A stretch of DNA of 64,000 bases. Origin: Allium sativum (Eukaryota; Streptophyta; Magnoliopsida; Asparagales; Amaryllidaceae). Of the stretch, positions 1-11,136 are shown piece after piece. The translations under genes were made by a program, and so were the position numbers. Positions within the stretch are counted from its first letter, which is position 1, and the number at the start of each line of letters is the position of its first letter. The notes under the pieces are model-generated. The model did not search any database. It saw only the letters and a list, made by a program, of their open reading frames with translations, and was not told the DNA's origin. Where the stretch lies: the NCBI GenBank assembly GCA_030737875.1, contig CM060912.1:456138310-456202309 (forward strand). The letters run 5' to 3'.

Positions 1-138
1 GTGTTATACTTTGAGGATACATAAATCTAACACGACTCAATACTCGACTCAATACTTATATATATAAACTTAGCTCATTGACATGATTTCCATTGCCCTT
101 ATCTTTGTTGTCATTAACCGAATTCTCGTGAATCAACA
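1..138 (-). repeat. Copia-1 3' LTR (partial, cut by window edge)
   Basis: Read on the minus strand it starts TGTTGATTCACGAGAATTC directly after a purine tract. The same sequence recurs at about 31060-31215 as the other LTR. The rest lies left of the window. Confidence 0.85.
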
Positions 139-152
139 TTCTCCCCCTTTTT
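139..152 (-). other. Copia-1 polypurine tract
   Basis: The minus strand reads AAAAAGGGGGAGAA immediately before the LTR terminus TGTTG. This is the expected place and composition for the plus-strand primer. Positions 153-443 between it and the RNase H stop are non-coding 3' leader; I see nothing else there. Confidence 0.8.
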
Positions 153-443
153 GATTGATGACAACATCTTGCATTCTTGTATAAAGTATTGAATTTCTAT
201 CCATGAATATATGTTTGTATACATATTTAGCTCCCTCTGAATTTCTGCAACATTTTGTTAGTTCATGAATATATAAACTTACCATTTGGATTCCTATAAC
301 AAAATGTTAGCACATATATATTCAATGCATAAAAGAGTAAATCCATCATTATAATCATAGAAAATCTAATCTCCTCCATTGTCATTGATTAAAAAGAATT
401 AAATAATTTAATTGTGTAGTAATTGAATAAGTTGTATAAATCT

Positions 444-825
444 TCAGAGATCTTTAAAAGAAACGATTCCTAATTCTCTTCGAAGTCTTATGAAAGAATT
501 CTCTAAAAGGGGTTTAGTAAATATGTTAGCAATTTGATTTTCCGAGTTTACAAATTCTAAGTTGATGATTTGTTTTTCAATATTGTCTCTCAAGAAATGA
601 TGTTGTATATCAATATGTTTTATTCTAGAATGGTTTACCGAATTTTTAGATAAATTCATTGCGCTTGTGTTGTCGCAATAAATTGTGGAGTAAGTGAAGT
701 GAACGTTAAAATCTCTAAGTGTTTGCTGCATATATATTACTTGATCACAGGCTAGTGCCGCTGATATATACTCAGCTTCACATGCTGACAGTGAAACACA
801 ATTCTGTTTCTTGCTGAACCAAGAT
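444..825 (-). pseudogene. Copia-1 RNase H, C-terminal pol fragment
   Basis: About 128 residues typical of the end of a copia pol: a WFSKKQNCVSLSACEAEY block containing the RNase H glutamate, then a DNTSAMNLSKN segment and the H-x-x-IDIQHHFLRD block, ending in FTKPL about 20 residues from the stop. The fragment starts at the codon for S in SWF; the preceding codons (GKSLIS) lie at about 21217 on the other side of G1. This piece has no internal stop, so the disruption here is the insertion alone. It would degrade the RNA strand of the RNA:DNA hybrid. Confidence 0.9.
821..825. repeat. Target-site duplication of G1, left copy (AAGAT)
   Basis: AAGAT precedes the LTR terminus TGTAAC and is repeated at 21212-21216 after the terminus GCTTCA. 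Removing G1 and one copy restores a continuous copia codon series. Confidence 0.93.
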
Positions 826-1713
826 TGTAACAATATGGGAAATCAGAACCAATTTAAAATTTTTATTTTGGGAATTTTAATGAATTTTGAATATTTACAA
901 TGATTTATTTTAAATAATAACAACGAGAAATTTATATTGAATAGAATTAGAATGTATATATTTATTTGAATCGACGTTAGAATATAAATATTTATTTTAA
1001 TTATAAAAGGAATTGAAAATGGCGCAATAGTTTGAAATTTCGATTTTAAATTTCGAATGAATATATAGGATACAAAATAAACCGGATTTTAGCGAAACAA
1101 AAAATATTAGAATCTATTTGAGGATATATTTCCAACGAATCTGAAAAATCAAAATTTCATAGCAGGAATAAAAAGTTATGCCCAGTTGAAAATTTAGAAT
1201 AGTCGCTATGGAAAATATAGCCCTTAAAAATAGAAATTTTGCAAACGACCTCCGTTTTCGACGAAACCACTTCTGTTGGATCCGGGATGTCAAATTATTG
1301 GTAGGTTTCAAAATTCATAATTTTTGGGATTAATATGTGAGTGTGGCGAATTAAAACGAGTTTTGACAGTTTCAGTCAATTTGGATCGACCAGAAAATGG
1401 ACATTTTTAAAACTTTCTCCAAATTTGACGAAATTAGTTTTGTTAGAACCGTATCGTCAATACGAAGCTAGAAATAATTTTTCTGGAATTTTTTGAATTA
1501 GTATGTGACCCGAGTAAATTGAAATGTGCGTTCAAATTCAATATATATATTTATATTTTGATTTTGATGGAAACTGATCGTAACAAGAGAATTGGCTTGC
1601 GATACATATCCCAATGTGTTCGGAATGGGGGTAATTAGCTAGGGGCGATAGTCGGTAGGTCTTGATTGGAGTCCGAACAAAAAGTCAACCCTTGTTTAAA
1701 ATATATTAATATA

Positions 1714-1735
1714 ATATATATATATATATATAAAA
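1714..1735 (+). promoter_or_regulatory. Candidate TATA region of G1 5' LTR
   Basis: An (AT)n run ends in TATAAAATCC, just upstream of a pyrimidine-rich, GC-rich block. The 3' LTR has the shorter TATATATAAAATCC at 15653-15666. Position and composition suit an LTR promoter; the transcription start is inferred. Confidence 0.45.
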
Positions 1736-3892
1736 TCCTTTGTTTTTTTTCATTAAACCCCCTCCCTCTTTCATTTTCCTCAATCAGAAAAAAAGGCCCC
1801 TCCTTGTTTCTTCGATCGCTCCATCGCCGCCCTCCTCCAGGCGCCACGAGACTGCGCCCCTCCCTAAGCTCCCCCTCCTCTTCCCCATCGCCTCCTCGCG
1901 TCAGCCCCCCCTTCGATTTGACCTAGCCGCCACCCCCATTTCCCGCCACCTTCACGCCTGCGTCGACCACAGGAGCATCCCGACCCTCTACTCCACCCCC
2001 TTCGAAAAGGATGCGATTTATATTATAAAGGCGAGTTTTTTTTATTTTAGTTTTATTTCTGATTTTATTTAAAGTTAAAAATATAGTTTTAAATCAGTTT
2101 TACTTAATGTAAGTACATTGTTAGGAAATTAATTATAGAAAGTTAGATTTTTAATGAAGAAAAGTTTAGATTTTTATACATATATGATGATAAAAAATAT
2201 GATTTTTAAATTATGGAGATAAGAAAAAAATATGATTTTTATTTATATGAAAGATCGGATTTTTATTTATATGAAAGGTCGAATTTTTAAAAATATAAAA
2301 CTAGATTTGTTTTAAAATATAAAATTAGATTTTGTTTATAGAAAAGATCAGATTTTTGAATAGAAAAAGTTGAGATTTTTATATCGAAAGGGATTTGATT
2401 TTTATAGCGAAAATATTATATTTTTAAAAGTAAAAAGATCAGATTTTTAAAAACTAGAAAGACGTGATTTTTATATGTATGAAAAGTAAGTAAAAATACG
2501 ATTTTTATTATTTGAACGGTTAAATAAAAATGTGATCTTTTATATATATATATGGAGATATAAAAATATAATTTTTATATGGGAAGTAGCGTTGTAAAAA
2601 TATAATTTTTATATAAACATCATTATAAAAATATGATTTTTACATAGGAAGTAGCGATATGAAAACGTGATTTCTTTTAATACAAACATCTTATTAAAAA
2701 TGTGATTTTTTACTATGAACAGCGGGAAAAGAGAGCGATGGTATCGACTGAAATCAAAACAAAACCCGAACCGTTCAGAAACAAAGCACGGCGGAGTGGA
2801 TCCCAAAGGTGAGAACTCCTCACTATAATTTTCTTATACAGTTATTTATTTTAAAACTGCCGATATGAACTGTTCCCCGTCGTCCACAGACCATGGACGA
2901 CTTGTTTGATTGTTTGGTTTGGTTGATAAGATTATTTGGTTGAATTTGGTTGTTTAGGTGAAATGAATTGATTAGAATTGTTATGTGTGGATGGCGCTAG
3001 CCAGTATCAGGAGAGGGGTAATGCTAGACATTACCCGATTTTGATATCGCGCCGTTATTCCGCCAAAATTTTCTAAAATAGGTTAGAACAATAAAAATAT
3101 CATTTTTATTGTATAAATGAATTGAATAAATATTTTATCGTTAAAAATATAATTTTTAACGTGTACATGAATAAAATAAATATTCATTTACAAATCAGAC
3201 GATTTGTTTATGTACACCCATTTGACTGATATGGATTGGGACGATAAATTTTACACATCGCCGAACTGCACAAATAAAATTCATTATTTGTTGATTGAAA
3301 CCTCACATGGGTATTGGGATGATACTGGACATACACTAATCCCAATATTTAGTTGTTTGTCAATCGATTGATTGACAAGCCGTGTAAGCGTTGAATATTT
3401 ATATTTAATGCTCATACATTGTAGAATGCACTATGGATGATGGTTGATTGTTTATTATTGTTGTTATACACATTTCTTATGTGAAATCCATATAAATAAC
3501 ATTATATGGTAATTCACTATGTCTGATTCCACATAGGAAAGAATGAATATATTAAAATGACAATATTTTAAAATAATATTCAGAAAAGAATCAAAATCTG
3601 ATTTTGATGTCCGATTTGAGATGGACACGAATATATATAAATATACATAGCCGTGTTGATTAGATTAATGCCATTTCGACGTGAACGATATTTATATTGA
3701 TTTTATTCATTTCTGTAATGAATATTGAAAAGGAATTGATTTCAAAATATAATGGTTTAAAAATATTATCATTTATATATTAATGATATGGAATATTCAA
3801 TTTTGATTTGAAATTGAATAGGAAGTTGAAATCGTTTTGAAAACGAATTTAAAACGATTTATAAAATACATTTTAAATGGAAATCAGCGAAA

Positions 3893-3896
<4 letters not shown>

Positions 3897-3931
<35 letters not shown>
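3897..3931. repeat. (AT)n microsatellite in G1 5' LTR
   Basis: A nearly pure AT dinucleotide run. The equivalent place in the 3' LTR (about 17885-17910) has a shorter imperfect tract, so the array expanded after insertion. Confidence 0.85.
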
Positions 3932-3936
<5 letters not shown>

Positions 3937-4644
3937 ATGGCTTGAATAGAACGCGCCGCGCAGCGGCAGTTCGCGAATTTCGACCATTGACTTCGAATGG
4001 ATATTACGGGAGATCTGACCGTCGGATTCTCCTAAAATCGGAACCGTTGGGTCGTATAGAAAAGAGATTTCTAACGACTATTAGAGATTTGAAATCTAAC
4101 GGTCAGATTTGGAATTATGTCCAAATCAAATTTGGAAAAGTTCGATGTAAGTGCAGTTCGATGGCCGTTTATGGAAATCGACTGTACGGGCCTTGATAAA
4201 ATTATTAAAAATATCAATAATTAGCGTAAAATCATAAGAAATGATTTGGAAAGAATTGGGATGAAAAATTCCATATTTGAAAAGATAAAAATAAATTTTT
4301 ATCGAAATGAACTAGTTTTGAACTAGAATTATAATCCAATTATTTTTAAAATAAATAAATTGGTTTTGAATTGGTTTTAAAAATAACCAGAATTTCCAAA
4401 ATATAAATTGGCAATGGATTTGAATCGAAATTGTCTTCAGAATATTTCGATGTTGGATTTCGTGATTATACAGATATTGTTATGGAAATTTGAAAGATAT
4501 ATTTATATCGTTATTTCCAATACAATATTTGTTGGTTGTAGAATTTGATATTGAATATAAGCTGATATATTTTCTATTCAGATCCTTGTATTTAATATCC
4601 AAGGGGATTTTGGGTTTGTCGTGAACGGTGTATTCAGTAACACT

Positions 4645-4900
4645 CACTACAAGAAAAACCGAGATTAGCGACATATTTTTAGCAGCGGAAAATTCCGTCG
4701 CTAATTAGCGGCGGATTTCCGTGGGCTTTGTAAGAGAAAATATTTTAGATTTTATATGTCATCTTATTATAAATTATTACCATCGAATACTAATTCTATC
4801 GCTAAATCAATGGAAATTGCAGCTCTTTACCGTCATCTAATATTTGACGCTAAATTCCGTTGCTAATAGAGTCGGATTACCGTCGACATAATTTTGAAGC
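4645..4900 (+). repeat. CACTA left TIR and subterminal repeats
   Basis: The 15-bp TIR CACTACAAGAAAAAC is followed by repeated motifs such as GATTAGCGAC, CCGTCGCTAATTAGCGG and TTCCGTTGCTAATAG. Known: such subterminal repeats bind CACTA transposase. The following 4900-7150 is very AT-rich non-coding DNA with short direct repeats, for example two copies of an approximately 50-bp unit at about 5413-5510. Confidence 0.85.
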
Positions 4901-6540
4901 TATTTTCCAGCAGTTTTCCAAGAGATTTGAAACGAACTTTTATATTTTTTATTTATTAAATGTTTTAAATTTGTGTTATTACTAAGTAATTAATTAGTAA
5001 ATTTTAATTTTTATATAATTAATGTTAATAATACATTAGTAATTAATAATAAATAATAATTATTAGAAGTAAATAAAATTCAATAGTTAATGTTTATTAT
5101 TATTTTTTTGAAAATTAATGCTGATTAATTATTAATTACTATATAATACAAATAAGAGGTAATAGTAATTAATAAAATACATTGTTGTTCGATGTTTATT
5201 AAAAAAATTTGGTAATCAATGATTATTTAATAGTCTTTAATACGATTAATTAAATTAATATTAAGAAATTATTAATACATATTTGCTTTTAAGAAATTGA
5301 TTGGTACCTATAATTTGATAAATAATTAGTAATTAAGAAAAACAAAATGGTCAAAGTTTAAAAATAAGAAGTTAAATAAATATTAAAGAATTTTGAAATT
5401 CAAAAAATTCATGTTAATAATTAATGTTAATAATACACTTACATGATGTAGTTAAATTTTACATAATTAATGTTAATAATACACTTACATGATATAGTTA
5501 AATTTTAAACCTTGCAAACTTTTTGGTGTTATAAGTTTATTATATTCACATTATTTATGAAAAAATAAATAGGTATTTATAGTTTTTATTGTATTAGCAA
5601 GATTTCTTCTTCTTCTGAAACTACTGCTGCGAAATTATTTACAAACAGTGTAGGTTTGTTCCCAATCAATCACATTTTATTATTTATTTACCTAATACGT
5701 TAATATCTTATTAATGTATTAAAAGGGTTTTAATGCAAAATAACATCCCAGGTATCCGTTACCAATCTGGCAATCTGCATCTTCAGTGCCTCATGTCCTC
5801 AACCGTTGGATAAGATATTAAACCATCGGTTCAGATTTCAATCCAGCGTTATAGGCTTATTGCCATCTCCGGTTCTCATTTCTCCTCACGCTAAAGAAAA
5901 TTCGCTCAGATCTCCTCAACTTTTTTTTAATATTAACAAGTGATATTTAACAGTTTATAATTATTTTTAATAATTATGAAGTAATATTTTTTGTAAGTGG
6001 AAAATTTATAGTTTAGTTTTAACAATTGTTTTCCTTGTCAGTGCAATGAATATATTTTTAACAATTGTTTCTTTTTGCTTGGTTAGCAACTAGTTAATTA
6101 TGAACAACAAATATTTTTTTTAAAACCTTATTGTTCAGATGTTATATGTGATTTTACAACTACCTTATATGCACACATTGTTGATTGAAAATAGTAATCT
6201 TAGTAGTGTTAATAAATTAGAAATACAAATGATACAAATATACTTTCGTATGCATTTAACATTTACTATTTAACAATAATCTATATTATATAATTTATAA
6301 GTAGCAGTTAATGTTAAATAATAAATAAGTAATAAGTAGTGATTATAGTAATTAAATAATAATATTGAACGATTGATACATCTTGTTGAATTTGAATAAA
6401 TACTTATACATTATTTTAAAGAAAGCTTAGTTTAGTTTTGTAATACTTCAAATTGTACTCTTCATATTCAAGTAAATTTTCAGCTTATAATCTACTTTAA
6501 AATTTGTTAAACTTCAACTTATATTATAAACTATTTTTTT

Positions 6541-6592
6541 TGGCTCCAAACAGCTGAAATTTTGGCTCCAAACATCTGAAATTTTGGCTCCA
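6541..6592 (+). repeat. Short tandem repeat, 22-25-bp unit
   Basis: GGCTCCAAACAGCTGAAATT and then GGCTCCAAACATCTGAAATT, followed by a third partial copy GGCTCCA. It lies in AT-rich CACTA interior. Confidence 0.7.
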
Positions 6593-7159
6593 CTCACATT
6601 ATCTCACTTTTCAAAACCACTTTGTAGGCAATCTGGTCTTTATTTCGGTAAGTGTTAGTATCATACAATATAAAAGGATATCTCTCTAAGATAGAAAATT
6701 AGGAGATGAATATCGAAATTTGTTACTTCCAGTAATTTTTAAATGTAAATTGTTCATAAAGACTGAGGCATTATGGAAATATAATAGATAAATATTAAAT
6801 ACTAATTAATGAATGATCAATTTAAAAATTATTATTTTTAAATATTAATAGTTAATCAAATAACGAATAATAATTTATACTTAATTTGAAATATGATATA
6901 ATTTGTTCAAATAATAAATAATAATAATAGACGTAATTGATAATACCATTAAATAGTAATCAATAAATAATTTTTTACTCGTTGTAACAAATAATCAATA
7001 AATAACAAGTAATGATTTATAATTACAATACAGAGTAATATTTAATAAATAATAACTATTAATTAATAATTAGTAGTTATTAATAAATAAATAAATAATG
7101 ATCAATAGCCAAGCCTCATAATTAATAATTAAAAGCATGTAATAACGTTATAGAAGGTA

Positions 7160-8409
7160 AGGATTAGATTTGGGGGAACCGCATCCGCGTAATTTTGCTA
7201 AAAAAATTCATTTCCCGCTGCCACCCGTACCCAATGCCCCTCCTCTTCTTCGTCTAACCCTAATCCGCTAAACAAAAAAAAACTCCTTCTCGTCTAACCC
7301 TAGATCCACTATACCTATGAGTTTTTGTATCTCCCATGGCGACCTAGGATATTCCTCCTCCATCTTCCTTTTCAGTTTTTTCTCCTCTTCTCCAATTTAA
7401 ATCGTCTTCTCTCCTTTTCTCTTATTTTAAATCATCTACACTCCTTTCCCCTTCCATTTCCTACCATAGTTTTTTCGTAGTGGATTCACAACTCTATCGC
7501 CAGATCCAAATTTATTTTTTAGATCTGCTGATTAGATTTGTGGCTTGTGACGAGCTAGTAGTTGCCGTACTTCATCTTGGCAATTCCTTTTGGTTGTCCA
7601 CTCTCATCAGACTGGCGTCGTTGCTCATGACGCGTTGGCTAGTTGACTGTGCTCTCTCTACGGTATGTTTTTTGGTTGATTTTAGCTTGTGCTTGTTGGT
7701 TGAGTTTGTCGCTATTGCTAGTTTGTTGGTCGTTGTTTATTTTTGGGTGTATTGACTTGGTGTTGTTGCTTTTCAAATGTGGTTGATTAGCACGGAGGAT
7801 TCAGGTTACTAGCAATATTTGGGTTGCTGTACTTTAGTGATCTTGTGTTGAAGGTTTAAATTAATCTGTGTGGCTCGTAGTATTTTGCCAAATGGAGCAG
7901 TTATTGATTGCTGGTAATAGTCGAATCTGAGTAGTTTCAATCCTTTGCATCTCAAATTTTTTCTTGATTTTTCTTGTTTGCTGGTAATTGTCGATGAGCA
8001 GTGAATGTTATAGTAATACTGTGATTGTGTAGTAGGACTGCAAGCAGCCTGTAAATTGTATTTGCAATATTTCGTTTTGTGATTTAAAAAAAAGATCCAC
8101 TATACCAAAAAAATTGAAAAAAAATTCATTCCTTTGGTCAGATAATTCAATGGTCGCAAATAGAAATCGACGACTGTTCCTCGCCTGTAAATTGTATTTG
8201 CAATATGTCGTTTTGTCAAAGTTTAGTGCATATTTGACTAATTTCAATTAGCTTCACAGCACAAATTCAAAAATATCAAAGTTGTTGAGATTCCAATTTA
8301 GTATTGCATATTCCTTTTGCTTTATAATGGTTCTCGTCATTTTTCCAAATTTAGCTGCTATCTGTACTTCACAAATAATACAATTTGCATTATCTTGTCG
8401 ATTATACAG
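7160..8409 (+). other. Gene-like non-coding block inside the CACTA element
   Basis: From about 7160 the composition changes to pyrimidine- and GC-richer DNA with CTAACCCTAATCC and CTCCTCTTC runs, as in plant 5' untranslated regions. It is followed by T- and G-rich intron-like DNA to a splice-acceptor-like TTATACAG at 8402-8409. A 30-bp sequence beginning CTGTAAATTGTATTTGC occurs twice (about 8050 and 8186). The hydrophobic ORF at 7480-7755 lies in this block; I found no family for it and do not call it a gene. Inference: captured 5' gene sequence, possibly from the same donor as the exons at 8410. Confidence 0.35.
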
Positions 8410-8930
8410 GAAGGAATCGCTATAGGCAGGAGCTTTGCCAAATTTCAAGAACTGACATAGATGATAACAAAAAAAAAATGATAGCATTTGGAATGATGAA
8501 CATCGCTGGATCAATGACTTCTTTCTACTCAACCATTTGTAAAATTTCCATGTCTCTGACTAGAAAAAAATAAGAGGTAATGATATTCTGATAACTAATC
8601 ACCCGAAATTTAATTCTTCGCGTCTGTTTTCAAGAACTACAGTTAACCACAATGCTGAGTGCAAACACTAGTGTCAGATGTAATTATGGAAGATGTTGTA
8701 ACGATCACACTACTATTTCTGAATCCACTCATTACACACATGTAGTTGTCTTAGCTTCTATCATTTTCTCTAACCATGATTGGATTGATGCTCTTATTTT
8801 GTTTGCAAATGCTAGGTGCTTAAGGGACATGTTTGACAGAAAATCAAGCAACAATGGATATTCTTGACGGTGGCAGAAGCTGTTGGCACTTGCACTCTCT
8901 TGCTTCACTCTTATAAAGCAGGTGCATAAA
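8410..8930 (+). pseudogene. Captured sulfate transporter (SULTR-type) exon fragments
   Basis: Seen: after an acceptor-like TTATACAG, the frame reads EGIAIGRSFAKFQELT; after a frameshift it reads DDNKKKMIAFGMMNIAGSMT. From about 8641 it reads VNHNAECK and, one frame over, VSDVIMEDVVTITLLFLN, PLITHM, VVLASIIF and GLID-like DWID. From about 8790 it reads LILFANA and then, in another frame, QQWIFLTVAEAVGTCT. Known: these match, in order, the transmembrane core and the C-terminal STAS domain of plant plasma-membrane or plastid sulfate/proton symporters (most like the SULTR3 group). The intervening transmembrane and STAS part is missing. Stops and frameshifts exclude a working transporter. A GT-AG pair near 8575/8640 suggests a retained short intron, so capture was from genomic DNA rather than cDNA. 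Confidence 0.82.
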
Positions 8931-10134
8931 ATATAATCACCCAATAATCCCATATTTCATGCATAAAGTATTATCTTTCTGTATATCAAATGAAAAGGTA
9001 GCGTCATAACGAGCATTGTAGGTGGTTGATAAAGTTTGGTTTTTACATATTAGATTAATAGTTCTATTGACACTAGTTGTATGATAGCGTATTCGTCCCA
9101 TTTTAATTTCCACATTACATATATTTTTGTTAAATGTATGAAAAGTCAAGCTTGTGTTTCTTTTGGTGTCATCTGCAGTTGTAAATTAGGTTGTGCTAGC
9201 TATATTAAATTATCTTTAGTAGCATATGAGATGATATAGAACATTAAGAAGTTTATTTTAGAAATTATGGTTATTTAAATCCTAAAACAATTTATCAGTT
9301 GTGTATTTGTAGCGTACTTTGTGGTGTGATTATATGCAAAAGTGTTCTATATGCTTGCATTCTTGTTGACCCTGTGTGTGTAATCTACTGAGTTATAACA
9401 GAGTCCATATGGGTATGTGAAACATGTTGTGTTGACTTAGAATTTCTACTTAATGAAAACAAAGAGAAGTTTGCAACTTGTCACACTTTGTTTACTGTTT
9501 CCATGCTTTCATATATTATCAAAATATGCATTTATATTTCTTAAATCACATTTCCTGCTCTCTTTTTGTAATGTGAAATAGCATACAGAATTATAATATA
9601 CAAACTTAATATATACCGATACATGTTTCTTAGCCACATAATGTTTAAAAACTTACGCTTAATGTATGTACTTCTCTTTATTTATTTACTCATTTGTAGA
9701 TTAATTTCATTTAAACCGTTTTCAGGTTGAAAAAGAAGATGGAAAAGAGTAGTTTGTGCATATAGTCAGTAAGAGTTTCGTGTTCGCCTTCGGTTTCTCG
9801 TTTGCTTGCGACTTCATCGTTGTCATCTTCGTAAGCTGGTTGGGTATGTTATTTTGGTGTAAATATGGCATTATGTGGTTTTAGTATGGTTATGGATGAC
9901 ATGTGTTTGTATTTAGGATAATGTTAGCATCAACTGAATAGTTTTGTTGTTCATAATTCAGCTTGTGTATGAATTGATGAAGGATTATGGATATTGTGGT
10001 TTTATTGTATGTGATTATGAATGTTTTTTTAGTTCTAAATTAATATTGTTGGCTAATTTTTCATTGGTTTTTTAATATGTTATGTATTTCTGTGTTCATA
10101 GTTGAATGATGTTTTTTGCTTTTGTGTGTGTGTG

Positions 10135-10166
<32 letters not shown>

Positions 10167-10360
10167 CACATATACATATATTGGCAGATCTGAAGGGAAT
10201 AGCGGCGGATTACCAACAAATAAAGTGAGGTTAAGTTTACCTCAATTTAATTTTCGTCGCTAATCCCTTGGCAGTTAGTAAGGGTTTGCCAACACCTTTT
10301 ATAAATGATAATTTGTTATAAATTAATTATCCGTCGGTAAATAGTCGGTAAATAAATTAA
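8931..10360 (+). other. CACTA interior, non-coding
   Basis: Intron-like AT/T-rich DNA following a donor-like CAG|GTGCAT at 8918-8923. At 9718-9755 an acceptor-like TTTTCAG precedes GTTGAAAAAGAAGATGG and a TAG stop, which could be a last captured exon; this is weak. A (TG)n(TA)n microsatellite lies at about 10119-10170. Subterminal CGTCGCTAATCC motifs start at about 10253. Confidence 0.4.
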
Positions 10361-10907
10361 GTGTGGTGCTAATGGCACCCCAATATGTTCTTTCTAATAC
10401 TACGACTAAAAAATACCACAATAATTAGTATTACACTTTTCTTAATACCACACACTTAAAAAATTGGGGCTACCACACTATTTTACCATATTTCTATTTC
10501 GCTTGATATTCATCCATCCTCATTTGTAAAACCGATCAACGAGATAGACCCTAGATATATAACCGATCAACGAATTCAACGCCGCAATATACAAAAGCCA
10601 TGAATAAGATTTGAATTAAGCAAACTAGAAGAGGAAGTGAGAGATTAGAGTTTTCAGATCACTAAACAATTGATAGATTACCATACGAATTAAAATTTTC
10701 CCGCGAGAGATGCAAAGAAGGCAGCGATTACGAGAGATTAAGGTATTTAGATTACCTTAGTACGTGATTAATTTGGCAAATAACGATTGAGTAAAAGATT
10801 AGAATAGAGAGATAATGTGGTATTAGGAAGCATACAAAATTTAATGAGTTTTATTTTTTTAATTGCGGTATTAGGAAGAACATGTTGGGGTGCCCTTAGC
10901 ACCACAC
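10361..10907. mobile_element. MITE with about 38-bp TIRs and 8-bp TSD
   Basis: The ends GTGTGGTGCTAATGGCACC and, reverse complemented, GTGTGGTGCTAAGGGCACC match over about 38 bp with three mismatches. Perfect 8-bp duplications TAAATTAA flank them (10353-10360 and 10908-10915). There is no coding capacity in 547 bp. Known: 8-bp duplications are typical of hAT-superfamily elements, although the TIR sequence itself is not one I recognise. It lies inside the CACTA 3' subterminal region. Confidence 0.9.
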
Positions 10908-10915
10908 TAAATTAA

Positions 10916-11136
10916 AATTAAATTATTAAATAAAATTATATTTTTATTAAATAAGTAGTAAAATGACGGAAAACTGTCAGAAAACTCTTGCTATATTCCG
11001 TCGCTAAAATCTGACACAATTACCGTCATGGTTTTTACCGACCATCGTGTTCTATAGGAAATCCGTCGCTAAGGCCAGTATAGCGACGGATTAGCAGCGG
11101 ATTCTGCCGTCGCTATATGCAGTTTTTCTTGTAGTG
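10916..11136 (+). repeat. CACTA right subterminal repeats and TIR
   Basis: Repeated CCGTCGCTAA, TAGCGACGGATTAGC and GCCGTCGCTATAT motifs lead into the terminal GTTTTTCTTGTAGTG, the inverse of the left end. Confidence 0.85.

Larger units (their letters stand above)
4645..11136 (+). mobile_element. Non-autonomous CACTA (En/Spm-type) DNA transposon
   Basis: Seen: termini CACTACAAGAAAAAC and GTTTTTCTTGTAGTG are inverted repeats, flanked by the 3-bp duplication ACT (4642-4644 and 11137-11139). The G1 3' LTR shows the empty site (CAGTAACACTGTTCTTG at about 18610). Subterminal copies of a TAGCGACGGA-like motif in both orientations fill the first 250 and last 200 bp, as in plant CACTA elements. No transposase-like ORF is visible in 6.5 kb. 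The centre carries sulfate-transporter exon pieces. Mobilisation would need a transposase from elsewhere. Confidence 0.95.

Noticed and set aside
1114..1311. 65-codon minus-strand ORF, repeated at 15052-15249
   Set aside because: The two copies are simply the same place in the two G1 LTRs. No known motif, and the frame is not kept in the related LTR copy at 61766.
1666..2072. Ser/Pro-rich ORFs in the GC-rich LTR block
   Set aside because: The composition is gene-like, but the frames differ between the 5' and 3' LTR and there is no recognisable domain. Treated as an LTR leader module.
3953..3966. GCGCCGCGCAGCGG as a possible regulatory palindrome
   Set aside because: Conserved between G1-family LTRs, but only partly symmetric and without known match. 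Recorded as a landmark only.
7256..7311. CTAACCCTAA-type telomere-like sequence
   Set aside because: Only isolated copies, common in plant 5' UTRs; no array.
7480..7755. Hydrophobic 91-codon ORF in the CACTA element
   Set aside because: The T/G-rich intron-like composition alone yields Leu/Val-rich peptide. No transporter motif seen.
8732..8953. Minus-strand ORF over the SULTR fragment
   Set aside because: It is a shadow of the plus-strand exons.
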